Source of the DNA: Marinifilaceae bacterium
GTDB taxonomy: Bacteria; Bacteroidota; Bacteroidia; Bacteroidales; Marinifilaceae
NCBI GenBank assembly: GCA_016744515.1
Contig: JADGEF010000001.1
Coordinates: forward strand, 1 to 49,049
Length of the DNA: 49,049 nt
Direction of reading: 5' to 3'
The number at the start of each line of letters is the position of its first letter. Position 1 is the stretch's first letter. The position numbers and the translations under genes are program-made. Of the stretch, positions 1 to 9,501 are shown in pieces. Under the pieces are notes generated by a model, which saw only the letters and a program-made list of their open reading frames with translations, did no database searches and was not told where the DNA came from.

Positions 1-1
1 T

Positions 2-310
2 TTTTCGATTGCAGAATTAACAGCAGACAACAAAATAAGTAGTATTGAGCTAATGTCATCTCCAGAAGGATGCGGTTGTAAATCTGATATAGCCAGTCAG
101 CTTGCTGAAATGGGAGTTAGAGTCATGCTTGCAGGAAATATGGGGCAGGGTGCTGTCAATAAAATTGCTCAGGCTGGAATTCAAGTTTATCGAGGTTGTT
201 CTGGCGATGTGCGCGAACTTGTTGAAGCTTACTTAGAAGAACGTATTAAAGATTCAGGAACAACCTGTGCAGGTCATGGGGAGTCAGGTGACCATGTTTG
301 CGAACACTAA
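2..310 (+). CDS. NifX/NifB-type iron-molybdenum cofactor-binding protein, 3' part
   Basis: The reading frame is open from the window edge, so the first Met at 53 is internal and the gene starts upstream; 102 residues are visible. They match the small dinitrogenase iron-molybdenum cofactor family (COG1433): a GCGCKSDIA loop, then AGNMGQGAVNKI and a glycine-rich turn, ending in a tail with two more Cys and several His (CAGHGESGDHVCEH). In anaerobes such proteins often occur outside nitrogenase loci next to Mrp-type ATPases and are thought to carry metal clusters; the exact role here is unknown. No nif gene is visible, but the upstream context is cut off. A hairpin terminator follows directly. 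Confidence 0.85.
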   Translation, partial: FSIAELTADNKISSIELMSSPEGCGCKSDIASQLAEMGVRVMLAGNMGQGAVNKIAQAGIQVYRGCSGDVRELVEAYLEERIKDSGTTCAGHGESGDHVCEH

Positions 311-334
311 ATAAATATTTAGAGATAAGTGAAG

Positions 335-369
335 AGGAAGAAATCTGATATGAGTTTCTTCCTTTTTTT
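335..369 (+). terminator. Rho-independent terminator after the NifX-like gene
   Basis: A 9-bp stem (335-343 with 355-363, AGGAAGAAA/TTTCTTCCT) with an 11-nt loop is followed by a run of seven T. It lies between the convergent NifX-like and BatA-domain genes. On the minus strand the T run is weak, so it probably serves the plus strand. Confidence 0.8.
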
Positions 370-387
370 ATGCCTTAGATTATCCTA

Positions 388-2433
388 TTATATGAATTTC
401 ATCTTCTGAATCAATAATTCGAATAGTAGAAAAACAAAGGTGAGAATTAAGAACAATCTCCAAAAAGACTTGCCTTCTTTTTGTTCTATCACCATGCTCT
501 TTAGATCTGTAGTATTCAAATCGAATACGTTATAGTTTAATTTATGAGTCTTTAAAAGATCATGAATTTCTCCCGAAGAATAGAAATCTAGATTTGATTC
601 TTGTCGGTCGTAATTAAAAGAAATGCCAGATAAGATCTGTTGCGATTGACTGATGTAATAATTCCCAGCCTTTTTAATCTGCCCATGAGCATTCAATAAT
701 AAACCTTTGTCGAAATGTGTGATTTGCTCAGGAATTAGATCTATGCCTAAAGCTTTATTTTCGATATGAAATACGGCTTTCTCACGATTTTGACTTAAGC
801 CATTTGCAAGTGCATATTCCTCCGAATTAAGATTAAAGTAAAGAGGCGTATGGCTTTTATTATTCAGAGCAATATTGATTAGGCTTGGTACAAAAAGAGG
901 GTGTTTGATAGCATTGGTCCATTTAGGATCGAACTTAAATATTGAAGTGTATAACTTACCTTCACCTATGCTTGTTTGCGAAAACAGGTTTTCTCCAGAC
1001 TTACTTTTCCAAAGAGGAATGCTGATTTGGTTCTTAGATTCACTCAGCTTAAAATGACGAAATATAAGAGGTAAGCGTGCATCATCTTTTAATTTGTCGA
1101 AAACGTCCTTGTAGATTTCCGCATTGAGTTCTATGCTTGCCACTTTTTTCGTTAGGCTATCGATTTGCATAAATTGAGCAGAGCCAAGTTCACTTAATAG
1201 CTCATTGTTAGACTCATTGTTCTCCTCATTTGGAATGATTAGAACTCGTCCTCCTTTGTTGATGTAATGCGATATCTTTTGTCTGAATCCACTTTGCATA
1301 TCAGTAAGTTGATTCAATATTATAAGTCTGGTTTTGCTTAGATCTTCTTGGTTGAAATCTGATTTGCTTGAATTCTTAAGCTTAAAGTATTCCTCGTCGG
1401 AGAAAAGGTGATTGATGTATTGATTCTCCATGTCCTGATTGACGCAAATAAGCTCGACGCTCTTTTGAATCTGAAAAGTAAAGAATAAGCTGTTGTCGTA
1501 GGTGATAGGATAGTCACTTATTTCTATTCGCCCTGAATGGATACCAGGCTTATGGTTTTTAAAGCGAAGACTTAGCTCTTTACTTTCTTGCGCTTCGATA
1601 TCGAAATTTGAAACCGTTTTTAAGCTATCGTTAATATAAAGCTTGATTGGAATTTTACGAAAGCCTTTGTTTGATGAATTGTAGATTTTAATTTTTAGTT
1701 CTTCGTTTTGGTTCACCTTATGAGCCGAATTCTCAAACCAGCACGAGTCGACGTATAAGTTATTTCTGCTCTGAATAAGTAAGGGCAGTAAGCTAATATT
1801 AAGACTGCTATCGCTAGGCATTTTCTCGAAATCAGCTTGATACTTCTGGAAATCAGAAAACAGGTAAACCTTATTGTTTTCTGATGATTCTACTTGTGAC
1901 GATTCTTGTAAAATCTGAGAAAACAGCTTACTTGCCGATGTGGGTTGTATCTCCTGAATTCTCGAAATAGCACTTTCCCTGTTTAAAAAGGGTAACCTGC
2001 CTTTCTTATCATTATTAATGATCTTGATTTGAGTGTCATCCGAAAAGGAATTAACGAGCTCTATAGCCTTAGCTTTGGCAATTTCAATAGCGATCCCTTT
2101 TTCAGTTTCAGCATTCATGCTAAACGAATTATCTACATAAATGTGAGCGATATTCTTTTGTTTGCTATTTATAGATGAAGCGTGTTTGCTTGGTATGTGA
2201 GGCTGAGCAAATGCAATGATTAAACAGGCAAGAGCTAACAAACGGGTAAGAAGTAATAGCCAGTTTTTTATCTTAGACCTATTCTTATTATCAGCAGTAA
2301 TGTCCTTTAAAAACTTCAGGTTAGAGAAATAGATCGGCTTGAAACGCTTGAAATTGAATAGGTGAATAATGATAGGGATGATCAAGCTAATGAGTCCCCA
2401 GAGTATATTTGGATTTTGAAATTGTAAAGGCAT
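388..2433 (-). CDS. BatA-domain (aerotolerance-type) membrane protein with vWA-like region
   Basis: This 681-residue protein opens with the BatA N-terminal double-transmembrane module: helices at about 9-26 and 58-78 around a basic loop with the usual FKRFKPIYFSNLKFLK pattern. A von Willebrand A-like region follows with a MIDAS-type DNSFS motif at residues 101-105. The long middle part looks periplasmic, and a last helix (about 657-677) leads into a short basic tail. Family members sit in the inner membrane; some belong to Bat operons with MoxR ATPases, but this stand-alone long form is common in Bacteroidota and its function is not established. It begins 25 bp after the TonB-dependent receptor, so the two are probably co-transcribed. 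Confidence 0.88.
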   Translation of the reverse strand: MPLQFQNPNILWGLISLIIPIIIHLFNFKRFKPIYFSNLKFLKDITADNKNRSKIKNWLLLLTRLLALACLIIAFAQPHIPSKHASSINSKQKNIAHIYVDNSFSMNAETEKGIAIEIAKAKAIELVNSFSDDTQIKIINNDKKGRLPFLNRESAISRIQEIQPTSASKLFSQILQESSQVESSENNKVYLFSDFQKYQADFEKMPSDSSLNISLLPLLIQSRNNLYVDSCWFENSAHKVNQNEELKIKIYNSSNKGFRKIPIKLYINDSLKTVSNFDIEAQESKELSLRFKNHKPGIHSGRIEISDYPITYDNSLFFTFQIQKSVELICVNQDMENQYINHLFSDEEYFKLKNSSKSDFNQEDLSKTRLIILNQLTDMQSGFRQKISHYINKGGRVLIIPNEENNESNNELLSELGSAQFMQIDSLTKKVASIELNAEIYKDVFDKLKDDARLPLIFRHFKLSESKNQISIPLWKSKSGENLFSQTSIGEGKLYTSIFKFDPKWTNAIKHPLFVPSLINIALNNKSHTPLYFNLNSEEYALANGLSQNREKAVFHIENKALGIDLIPEQITHFDKGLLLNAHGQIKKAGNYYISQSQQILSGISFNYDRQESNLDFYSSGEIHDLLKTHKLNYNVFDLNTTDLKSMVIEQKEGKSFWRLFLILTFVFLLFELLIQKMKFI

Positions 2434-2458
2434 ATAAACGCGTAAGTATTAGAATCGT

Positions 2459-4864
2459 TTAGAATTTTGCACTCAACTTAAGGTTCAATTTACGAGCCGT
2501 TAGGTAGTTGGGTATAGCATATTGATTTCCTTGAATATCGTTGATCCAAAGATAGGAAACCGTATTGTTAAAATCGAATAGATTGAATATTTCCAGACCA
2601 ATCCACATTGATTTGAAATGCTTTAGCAAACCTTTATTCTTGACTCTTTTGGCGTATAGTAGCTCCTTTGAGAAACCAAGATCGGCTCTTTTGTAATGAG
2701 GCATATTAAAGCTTTGTCCTTGTTTGCCTTGTTTTGGAACCCATACAGGCAAACCACCTGCATAAATTAAAGTTAGGTGCATCTTATAAGACGAGTTGCC
2801 TGGGAGATAATCTTGTAGGTACATGGATACATTAAAGCGTTGATCGCTTGGACGAGCGATATAGCCTTTGCTATCACCTATAATATCTTCCTGAGTTTTC
2901 ATCAGCGATAAGCTAACCCACGATTCGTTATTAGGAACATACTCCCAATTTAAACGAAACTCAAGCCCAGCAGCATAAGCTTTAGCTTTTTTATCGCCAT
3001 AATATCGTAAACGAACATTCTCAATATCGTATGGAATAACCGATTGCATATTTTTATAATAGAGCTCGGTTGATAAACGAAAATCTCGTTCTCTAACTTT
3101 AAACGTATACTCATTGGCAAGCGTATAATGCCAAGCCTTTTGAATATTTAGTTTGTCGCTAATCTGCCCATCAATATTTAAACTCTCTCTATACGATGGC
3201 ATTTGTTGGTAGTTGCCAATAGCTAATCGGAATTTCATTTTTCTTTCCCAGTTTGGCATATAGTTCACCGAAAAACGTGGAGAAACAAAATAGTCTTTGT
3301 TGTATGACCAATAATGGTATCGAAGACCAGCTGTCAATTGAAAATCGCCCAACTGATTCTTGAACGTGTAATTGCCTTGTGAGTAGCCACTCAGGTGCGT
3401 GCCTTCCATACGATTAAGCGCCTGACGTGAATAAGCAAGGCCTGTTTCAGAGTTTGAAACCGAATAGCCAGCAGAGTCGCGATATTGCCATTCGTTTATT
3501 CTATCGTCAATTTTTTCGTGTAGAGCTTTAATGCCCCACTGCATGTGTAAGTCGCCAAGCTTATGATCTGCTTTTAGTTTGATGCTGTTTATCTTTCGTT
3601 CAAGCTCATTGTCGGCATGATCGAGAGAGGTTCCAATCCCCAAATTCTCCAAGGCTTTATTCTTATCACCACCTTGACTCACAAATAAATCCTGTAAGTA
3701 GTATTGTGCCTGAATATCGAATCGTTCAGTTTCAGTAGTGGCATACCTGTTCGCAATTAGTTGAAATAAGCTGTTGCTGTTAGGATGATATTTCAGCGTA
3801 AGTGCTTCCATATCGCTAGAGTATTCGTCTTTTTCCTGACCATCGAAATACATCTTCAACTGTAAGGCATCGCTTATGGTTCCAAAATTGGTCTCTCTAT
3901 TCTCAGGTTTAAAAGTGTATTTGTTTTTGCTAATGTTCGCCCATAAGTGAAGACTCCACTTCTGATTAAACGAATAGTTCACTAAAGCCTGAAAGTCCTT
4001 AAAGTTGGGATCGTAATCGCCTTTCTCATCGAGAGAGGCTAATAGGTAGCGTGTAGTTTTGTAGCGAAATCCGGCAAGGTAGGAGAGTTTGCCATTTTTA
4101 CTAGCATTGGCAATATGTGCACTTGTTCCCAATAAACTCACATCGGCCGAAGCTTCAAACTGGCTAGGCGTTTTGTATTTAATATCTAAGACCGATGAAA
4201 GTTTGTCGTCATACTTTGCATCGAAACCACCAGCTGAGAAAAGAACAGATGAAACCAAATCAGGATTGATTATACTTAGGCCTTCTTGTTGGCTCGATCG
4301 GATAAGGCTAGGACGATAAACTTCGATATCGTTAATGTAAACAAGATTTTCGTCGAAGTTACCACCTCGCACACTGTATTGAGAACTCAGTTCGTTATTA
4401 GAACTAACGCCTGGTAAGGTTTTTAGTAAATTTTCTATGCTTTTGCCACCAGCAGAAGCAATCTTTCCGATTTCTTTAGTCTGTAAATAAATGCCTTTAT
4501 TCTGTAGCTTAATTTGAGCTTTAATATCAACCTCATTTAATCCCTGTCGTTTCTCTTTTAGTGTCGGATTGAAAACTTCTGTTTGTTCTGACTTTATAAC
4601 GAATGTTTTCTCAAAAGTCTGATAAGTAATATGTGAGAATTGTATGTTTAATTGCTTGTTGGCTTCGCAATGAATCAAGTATTTGCCATTCTCGTCAGAT
4701 GTTGTAGCTTGAGAGTTTGCTGTGTTTATTATATGTACGCCATATAAAGCTTGCCCCTGTTCATTTGTAATTATTCCCTTAAGACTAGCCTTGTTTTGGG
4801 CATTGGCCTTTGGGCATATAATAATGAGGATAAGTGTAAGATAGAAGAAAACTAATTTCTGCAT
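2459..4864 (-). CDS. TonB-dependent outer-membrane receptor with carboxypeptidase-like N-terminal domain
   Basis: The 801-residue protein has a signal peptide (residues 1-22, cleavage near ANA/QN). A CarboxypepD_reg-like beta-sandwich follows (about 25-105, starting ASLKGIITNEQGQALYGVHI). The plug domain (about 115-230) contains LKTLPGVSSNNELSSQYSVRGG. The rest is a beta-barrel ending in a C-terminal Phe, as expected for BamA-assembled proteins. It would import an unknown ligand across the outer membrane using TonB energy. No SusD partner lies next to it, so it is not a typical SusC; the short length (SusC proteins are usually near 1000 residues) agrees. It is the first gene of a likely two-gene operon with the BatA-domain protein. 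Confidence 0.92.
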   Translation of the reverse strand: MQKLVFFYLTLILIIICPKANAQNKASLKGIITNEQGQALYGVHIINTANSQATTSDENGKYLIHCEANKQLNIQFSHITYQTFEKTFVIKSEQTEVFNPTLKEKRQGLNEVDIKAQIKLQNKGIYLQTKEIGKIASAGGKSIENLLKTLPGVSSNNELSSQYSVRGGNFDENLVYINDIEVYRPSLIRSSQQEGLSIINPDLVSSVLFSAGGFDAKYDDKLSSVLDIKYKTPSQFEASADVSLLGTSAHIANASKNGKLSYLAGFRYKTTRYLLASLDEKGDYDPNFKDFQALVNYSFNQKWSLHLWANISKNKYTFKPENRETNFGTISDALQLKMYFDGQEKDEYSSDMEALTLKYHPNSNSLFQLIANRYATTETERFDIQAQYYLQDLFVSQGGDKNKALENLGIGTSLDHADNELERKINSIKLKADHKLGDLHMQWGIKALHEKIDDRINEWQYRDSAGYSVSNSETGLAYSRQALNRMEGTHLSGYSQGNYTFKNQLGDFQLTAGLRYHYWSYNKDYFVSPRFSVNYMPNWERKMKFRLAIGNYQQMPSYRESLNIDGQISDKLNIQKAWHYTLANEYTFKVRERDFRLSTELYYKNMQSVIPYDIENVRLRYYGDKKAKAYAAGLEFRLNWEYVPNNESWVSLSLMKTQEDIIGDSKGYIARPSDQRFNVSMYLQDYLPGNSSYKMHLTLIYAGGLPVWVPKQGKQGQSFNMPHYKRADLGFSKELLYAKRVKNKGLLKHFKSMWIGLEIFNLFDFNNTVSYLWINDIQGNQYAIPNYLTARKLNLKLSAKF

Positions 4865-5056
4865 TGCAATTGAGCTAGATGTGTGTATAAACTAGGCTAA
4901 GATACAACAGATCCTTATAATTATGATTGGAGTTCTAAATTTTATTGGTCAAGTGTTTTTGTTTATTCATTTACAATTGATTAAATTGTGTAATCGCTTG
5001 ATTTTAAATAGGTAATTAGGTTTTTATTTATCAAGCACTCATTAATTACACAACTT

Positions 5057-5512
5057 ATGGGACAGTCATTATCACAACTGTATGTGCATCTAACATTTAG
5101 TACGAAAGATCGTAAGCCCTATATACAAGAAATATGGGAGTTAAAACTGTATGCTTGTTTTGCTACTGTGCTTAAGAAATACGGTTGTTCTATCCTTATA
5201 ATCAATTCTGTTTCCGATCATGTACATATCTTGTTCAGATTGCCAAAAGATTACGCATTAAACACGCTTGTAAGTGAACTTAAGAAGAAATCTGCGAAAT
5301 GGATTCGATCCATTGGTAAGATTAATAAGGATTTTGATTGGCAAGATGGATATGGAGCATTTTCGGTGAGTCATATTCAAGTTGATGTGATCACAAGATT
5401 CATCAAAAATCAGAAAAAACATCACGATAAGATGACCTATAAGGAAGAAGTTGACGAAATAATGCAACAATTTGGTGTTGTCGAATACGATTCCTCCTAT
5501 TTCTGGAATTAG
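5057..5512 (+). CDS. IS200/IS605-like (Y1) transposase lacking the catalytic tyrosine
   Basis: The 151-residue protein is the normal length for the Y1_Tnp (TnpA) family. The metal-binding HUH motif is present as DHVHILF (H55, H57), and WQDGYGAFSVS is typical of the family. The helix that normally carries the nucleophile as YIxNQxxHH reads FIKNQKKHH here, so Phe115 (codon TTC at 5399-5401) stands where Tyr is expected. There is no TnpB or other partner nearby. I infer a single-gene element that is catalytically dead or domesticated, although the frame is otherwise intact. A terminator hairpin follows at 5549-5575. No clear element ends could be assigned. Confidence 0.9.
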   Translation: MGQSLSQLYVHLTFSTKDRKPYIQEIWELKLYACFATVLKKYGCSILIINSVSDHVHILFRLPKDYALNTLVSELKKKSAKWIRSIGKINKDFDWQDGYGAFSVSHIQVDVITRFIKNQKKHHDKMTYKEEVDEIMQQFGVVEYDSSYFWN

Positions 5513-5899
5513 CTTAAATGTAGATTGCAAGGCTTGTAGTTGCTGAAAAATAGAGTATTATGCTCTATTTTTTTTGATTATAGAAATTTGATCCAATTGA
5601 GAAAAAAATGAAGAAATGTTTAGAATAAATAATTAACAGTAAATTTTGGTGCTAAATATTTTAAAGAAAATGAAATGAACTGTTTCTATTGGATAAAGCA
5701 TAATAATAACACAGGCTTACTGTTAAGTATCTCAGCGCTTGTAGTAACCAAAGGCTTTAGGGAAGGTTTTAGAAGATGTTAATTGATATGAGAAAATTAT
5801 GAATAGGTGTTTGTTTTGTGAAAAAAAATAACAAAATTGTGCTCAATAAAAATTTAAAATAATAAACCCAAAATTATAAACCTTATAAATGTTTATTTT
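5513..5899. other. Intergenic region upstream of ornithine aminotransferase
   Basis: This AT-rich stretch of 387 bp holds the transposase terminator at its left end. The only ORF noticed is a 35-codon frame from about 5674 with no recognisable features, which I do not call a gene. No convincing TAnnTTTG promoter box was found, though the rocD promoter must lie here. Confidence 0.5.
5549..5575 (+). terminator. Terminator after the transposase gene
   Basis: A 7-bp stem AATAGAG/CTCTATT (549-555 with 563-569 of the 5000s) with a 7-nt loop is followed by a run of eight T. Confidence 0.75.
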
Positions 5900-7129
5900 A
5901 TGACCACTAAAACAAAAATGACAGCGGCAGACTACATGGAAAAAGAGTCTAAATTCGGAGCTCACAATTACCATCCACTTCCAGTAGTATTAGAAAGAGG
6001 AGAAGGTGTTCATGTTTGGGATACTGATGGGAAAAAATATTTCGATTTTCTTTCAGCATATTCTGCAGTTAATCAAGGACATTGTCATCCAAAGATTATT
6101 AAGGCAATGACTGATCAGGCTCAGAAATTAACTCTAACTTCTAGAGCATTTTATAGTGAAAATCTAGGTAGATATGAGAAATACGTAACTGAGTATTTCG
6201 GATATGATAAAGTATTACCAATGAACACGGGTGCTGAAGCTGATGAAACAGCTATTAAGCTTGTTCGTCGTTGGGGTTACGATGTAAAAGGTATTCCAGA
6301 GAATGAGGCTAAGATAATTGTATGTGATGGTAACTTCCATGGACGTACTATTACGATTATCTCTATGTCAACTGATCCAGATTCATATAAAGGATTCGGT
6401 CCATTTACACCAGGTTTTGTTGTAATTCCTTACAACGATGTTGACGCATTGGCGAAAGAATTGAAAGATCCTAATGTATGTGCATTTCTAGTTGAGCCTA
6501 TTCAAGGTGAGGCTGGTGTATATGTACCAGAGAATGGTTTCTTGAAGAAAGCTTTCGATCTATGTAAGGTAAACAACGTATTGTTCGTAGCTGATGAGGT
6601 TCAAACAGGTATCGCTCGTACAGGTAAGTTATTAGCTGTTGATCACGAAGATGTTCGTCCAGACGTATTGATTCTTGGAAAAGCTATTTCAGGTGGTGTT
6701 GTACCCGTATCTGCAGTATTAGCTGATGACGATATCATGCTTGTTATTAAGCCAGGTGAGCACGGTTCTACTTTTGGTGGTAACCCAATTGCCTGTGAGG
6801 TTGCAATGGCAGCTCTTCAAGTTGTAAAAGATGAGAAATTGGCTGAAAATGCTGAGGCAATGGGTCAAATCTTCCGCGACGAGTTATCGGATGTTAAGTC
6901 TGATATGATTGAGTTAGTGCGTGGTAAAGGTCTTCTTAACGCAATTGTTATTAAGCCTAAAGGTGGTAAAACAGCTTGGGATGTGTGTATGCGTCTTCGC
7001 GACAACGGAATGTTAGCTAAGCCAACACACGGACATATCATTCGTTTTGCTCCTCCATTGACAATTAACGAAACTCAACTTCGCGAAGCGATTGAGATCA
7101 TTAAGAAAACAATGGTAGAATTCGAATAG
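5900..7129 (+). CDS. rocD: Ornithine--oxo-acid aminotransferase
   Basis: This is a 409-residue class III PLP aminotransferase. It interconverts L-ornithine plus 2-oxoglutarate with glutamate-5-semialdehyde plus glutamate, linking arginine/ornithine to proline and glutamate pools in the cytoplasm. The sequence shows the family start ([41 protein letters not shown]), split below the quoting limit only in function, the cofactor-binding [13 protein letters not shown] segment, [12 protein letters not shown] and the Schiff-base lysine in [10 protein letters not shown], then GSTFGGNP. Codon use is rich in frequent codons, suggesting high expression. The gene stands alone and ends in a strong terminator. 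In this genome it could also feed proline made by the hydroxyproline genes near 41-46 kb into glutamate, but that link is inference. Confidence 0.95.
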   Translation: MTTKTKMTAADYMEKESKFGAHNYHPLPVVLERGEGVHVWDTDGKKYFDFLSAYSAVNQGHCHPKIIKAMTDQAQKLTLTSRAFYSENLGRYEKYVTEYFGYDKVLPMNTGAEADETAIKLVRRWGYDVKGIPENEAKIIVCDGNFHGRTITIISMSTDPDSYKGFGPFTPGFVVIPYNDVDALAKELKDPNVCAFLVEPIQGEAGVYVPENGFLKKAFDLCKVNNVLFVADEVQTGIARTGKLLAVDHEDVRPDVLILGKAISGGVVPVSAVLADDDIMLVIKPGEHGSTFGGNPIACEVAMAALQVVKDEKLAENAEAMGQIFRDELSDVKSDMIELVRGKGLLNAIVIKPKGGKTAWDVCMRLRDNGMLAKPTHGHIIRFAPPLTINETQLREAIEIIKKTMVEFE

Positions 7130-7150
7130 ACAACGAATTTAAATAATACG

Positions 7151-7185
7151 AAAGGGACAGTTCGAAAAGAGCTGTCCCTTTTTTT
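7151..7185 (+). terminator. Terminator after rocD, near-identical to the one at 10422-10454
   Basis: A 10-bp perfect stem AAAGGGACAG/CTGTCCCTTT (7151-7160 with 7172-7181) with a partly paired loop is followed by a T run. The same sequence, with few changes, recurs after the membrane protein gene at 10.4 kb. Confidence 0.9.
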
Positions 7186-7406
7186 GTCTAATGACAGCCT
7201 TTCAAAGATTAATATGACTCTTCGTTTTTAAAGAGCTGTTGTTTATCAATTTGTTTAGAATAGTTCTAATCTAAGCTTGCGTGATATCTAGTATCACATA
7301 CGAAACATCCAATTATATTATGAAACATACTTATATAAATTATACTTAGTTTTGTATTTGTTTAATTTATCGATGATGATATTTTATTGTTTCTAATTAT
7401 TATTTA

Positions 7407-7414
7407 GCTTTGTT
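7407..7414 (+). promoter_or_regulatory. Putative -7 promoter box for the metallophosphatase operon
   Basis: TAGCTTTG matches the Bacteroidota consensus TAnnTTTG exactly and sits 47 bp before the start codon. A good -33 TTG at the right spacing is not visible, so the call is tentative; TAGTTTTG at 7347 is an alternative. Confidence 0.4.
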
Positions 7415-7460
7415 AGAATCTATTTTAATATTTAGCTAGTTATTTTTACAAAAAATATAA

Positions 7461-8564
7461 ATGATGAAACGAAATCTATTATTCCTACTGAGCCTAATAA
7501 TTTTATACTCATGTGAGACACAATCGTATAAGTTCGCAGTTTTGTGTGATACAAGAAGCGATGCCAATAAGAATGGTGAATTAGGCGTGAATGTTTCGGC
7601 CATTAAAGCTATATGTAAGCATTTAAAGGCAGATGGTGCAGAGTTTGTTATTGCCCCTGGCGATTTTATTTGTGGTAATGTAAAATGGTATAGTCCCCAA
7701 CCTCCAAGTAACGACGATCAATATCGAACTTTTTTAGAAGCAGCAAAACTAGCTGGGGTAGGTTTGCCTGGTAGTGGTGAGAAAATAGTGTTATATCCTG
7801 TTCGAGGAAATCATGAATGTTATCAAGATTTTTTACCTGGAGATAGTATTCGAGCTTCTTGGAAACGTTATATGGGAAATGTTTTACCGCAAAATGGTCC
7901 TAAGGACGAGCTAGGATTTACTTATAGCTTTGAGCATAAAGGTGCTTTGTTTGTAGCTTTAGATCAGTATATGCATGCCAGCGAATCTCAAAAACAAGGT
8001 ATAGGTTTAAATCAAGAATGGTTGAATGAAGAATTAGGTAAACATCCAAGTGCTAAACATGTGTTTGCTTTTGGTCATACTCCTGCATTTGCTGCAAAAC
8101 ATCAAGATTGTCTTGCAGAAGATTCAATATCCCGTAATCAATTTTTGCAAAGTATAAATAAGAGATCTGGTGTCTATTTCTGTGGACATGATCATTTTTA
8201 TGCCCGAGCCAATATTCCTGTATACACTAAGAAAGGCCTTGTTAAAAGTCGAATACAACAGGTGATTACGCCCAGTGGTGCTCCCTTCTTAACAGGAAAT
8301 CGTGATGACAATCACAAATGGGATGGTCAGTACAAAAACAAAGATGTTAAGCAAGAAATGTATATCGATAACTCTTTGGGTTATCAGCTTGTTACAGTTA
8401 AAGGAAACAAGGTTACGGTTGAATATATTGCCACATTTGATGCATCTACTTTTACGGTTGATGACAAGGGTGTCTATCATTATACATTTAATGAGAATTG
8501 GGAAAAATGGAATTTCACCATATTAGATCGATTCTCTTATGATGTTTCTGACCCAATGGAGTAG
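7461..8564 (+). CDS. Calcineurin-like metallophosphoesterase lipoprotein
   Basis: The 367-residue protein begins with a lipoprotein signal peptide ending in LYSC|E, so it is probably anchored in a membrane facing the periplasm. Metallophosphoesterase motifs occur in order: the first Asp in AVLCDTRSDANKNG, APGDF, RGNHE, FGHTP and CGHDHFYARAN, giving the residues that bind the two metal ions. The substrate is unknown; the family includes purple acid phosphatases, nucleotidases and phospholipid phosphatases. The start codon is one of two adjacent ATGs (7461 or 7464). It is the first gene of a three-gene same-strand block (gaps of 26 and 41 bp) bracketed by matching terminators. Confidence 0.9.
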   Translation: MMKRNLLFLLSLIILYSCETQSYKFAVLCDTRSDANKNGELGVNVSAIKAICKHLKADGAEFVIAPGDFICGNVKWYSPQPPSNDDQYRTFLEAAKLAGVGLPGSGEKIVLYPVRGNHECYQDFLPGDSIRASWKRYMGNVLPQNGPKDELGFTYSFEHKGALFVALDQYMHASESQKQGIGLNQEWLNEELGKHPSAKHVFAFGHTPAFAAKHQDCLAEDSISRNQFLQSINKRSGVYFCGHDHFYARANIPVYTKKGLVKSRIQQVITPSGAPFLTGNRDDNHKWDGQYKNKDVKQEMYIDNSLGYQLVTVKGNKVTVEYIATFDASTFTVDDKGVYHYTFNENWEKWNFTILDRFSYDVSDPME

Positions 8565-8590
8565 TAAATTGATAATGATCACCTAATCTT

Positions 8591-9460
8591 ATGAAGATGA
8601 AAAAATATACAATTCAAGCAGGAGATACATTGGGTTCTATTGCTAAGAAGTTTTATAACGATCCGATGAAATATAAGGAAATTGCCGAAGTCAACTATAT
8701 TGTCAATACCAATGTTATTATAGTAGGACAGGAGCTTATTATACCTGATATTAAGGATGAACTAGTGTTAAAGTCAGAATCAATCTCAAAGGCAGTTGTG
8801 TTAGATCAAAAGAATGATTCACTTCTAACAGTCGATAGTTTAAGACACATTATGCCCAATGCAAGTGAGGATCATATCTCGAAATATTTTGATGCTTTAA
8901 ATAGCCAAATGAATAAGTTTGGCATAAATACACCATTACGAATTGCTCATTTTATTGCACAAGTAGCACATGAAAGTGGCAGTTTAAAATATAGTTCTGA
9001 AAACCTGAATTATAGTGAGAAGGCATTGCGAGCCGTTTTTGGTAAGTATTTTCCTACCGATGAATTAGCTGAAGCATATGCACGTCAGCCTGAAAAAATT
9101 GCTAATCGAGTTTATGCTAACCGAATGCATAATGGTGATGAAGCCAGTGGAGATGGATGGAAATTTAAAGGTCGTGGTTTGATTCAACTCACAGGTAGGG
9201 ATAATTACACTCAATGTGGTACAAAACTTAGAATTGATTTGATAAATCATCCCGAATTACTTTCGGATCAGCCTAGAATGGCTGTTGATGCAGCAGTTTG
9301 GTTTTGGAACAAATGTAATTTAAGTACCTATGCCGATCAGGATGATATTAGGCGTATAACGAAAATAATTAATGGAGGATACAATGGCTTGGAAAATCGT
9401 AAAGCTTATTTAGCTCGCGCAAAAGAAGTTTTGAACCTGGGCGAAAATACAATTGTATAG
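8591..9460 (+). CDS. LysM domain plus GH19 (chitinase/endolysin-like) muralytic enzyme
   Basis: This 289-residue protein has an N-terminal LysM domain (residues 4-52, KYTIQAGDTLGSIAKKFY to GQELIIP). A glycoside hydrolase family 19 domain follows (about 80-285). The GH19 signature is clear: FIAQVAHESGSL with the likely catalytic Glu128, SENLNYS, and FKGRGLIQLTGRDNY. Bacterial GH19 enzymes of this short type usually cut peptidoglycan rather than chitin, and many are phage endolysins. There is no signal peptide or transmembrane helix, so it should accumulate in the cytoplasm unless another route exports it. It lies between a lipoprotein phosphatase and a four-helix membrane protein, with no other phage genes nearby. 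Confidence 0.9.
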   Translation: MKMKKYTIQAGDTLGSIAKKFYNDPMKYKEIAEVNYIVNTNVIIVGQELIIPDIKDELVLKSESISKAVVLDQKNDSLLTVDSLRHIMPNASEDHISKYFDALNSQMNKFGINTPLRIAHFIAQVAHESGSLKYSSENLNYSEKALRAVFGKYFPTDELAEAYARQPEKIANRVYANRMHNGDEASGDGWKFKGRGLIQLTGRDNYTQCGTKLRIDLINHPELLSDQPRMAVDAAVWFWNKCNLSTYADQDDIRRITKIINGGYNGLENRKAYLARAKEVLNLGENTIV

Positions 9461-9501
9461 TTGAGACAGATACATTTCATAAATATTCCAAAACAAAACC
9501 A

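Larger units (their letters stand above)
7130..7460. other. Intergenic region with rocD terminator and promoter boxes
   Basis: The 331 bp contain the rocD terminator (7151-7185) and two good matches to the Bacteroidota -7 box, TAGTTTTG at 7347-7354 and TAGCTTTG at 7407-7414. Nothing else is apparent. Confidence 0.5.
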
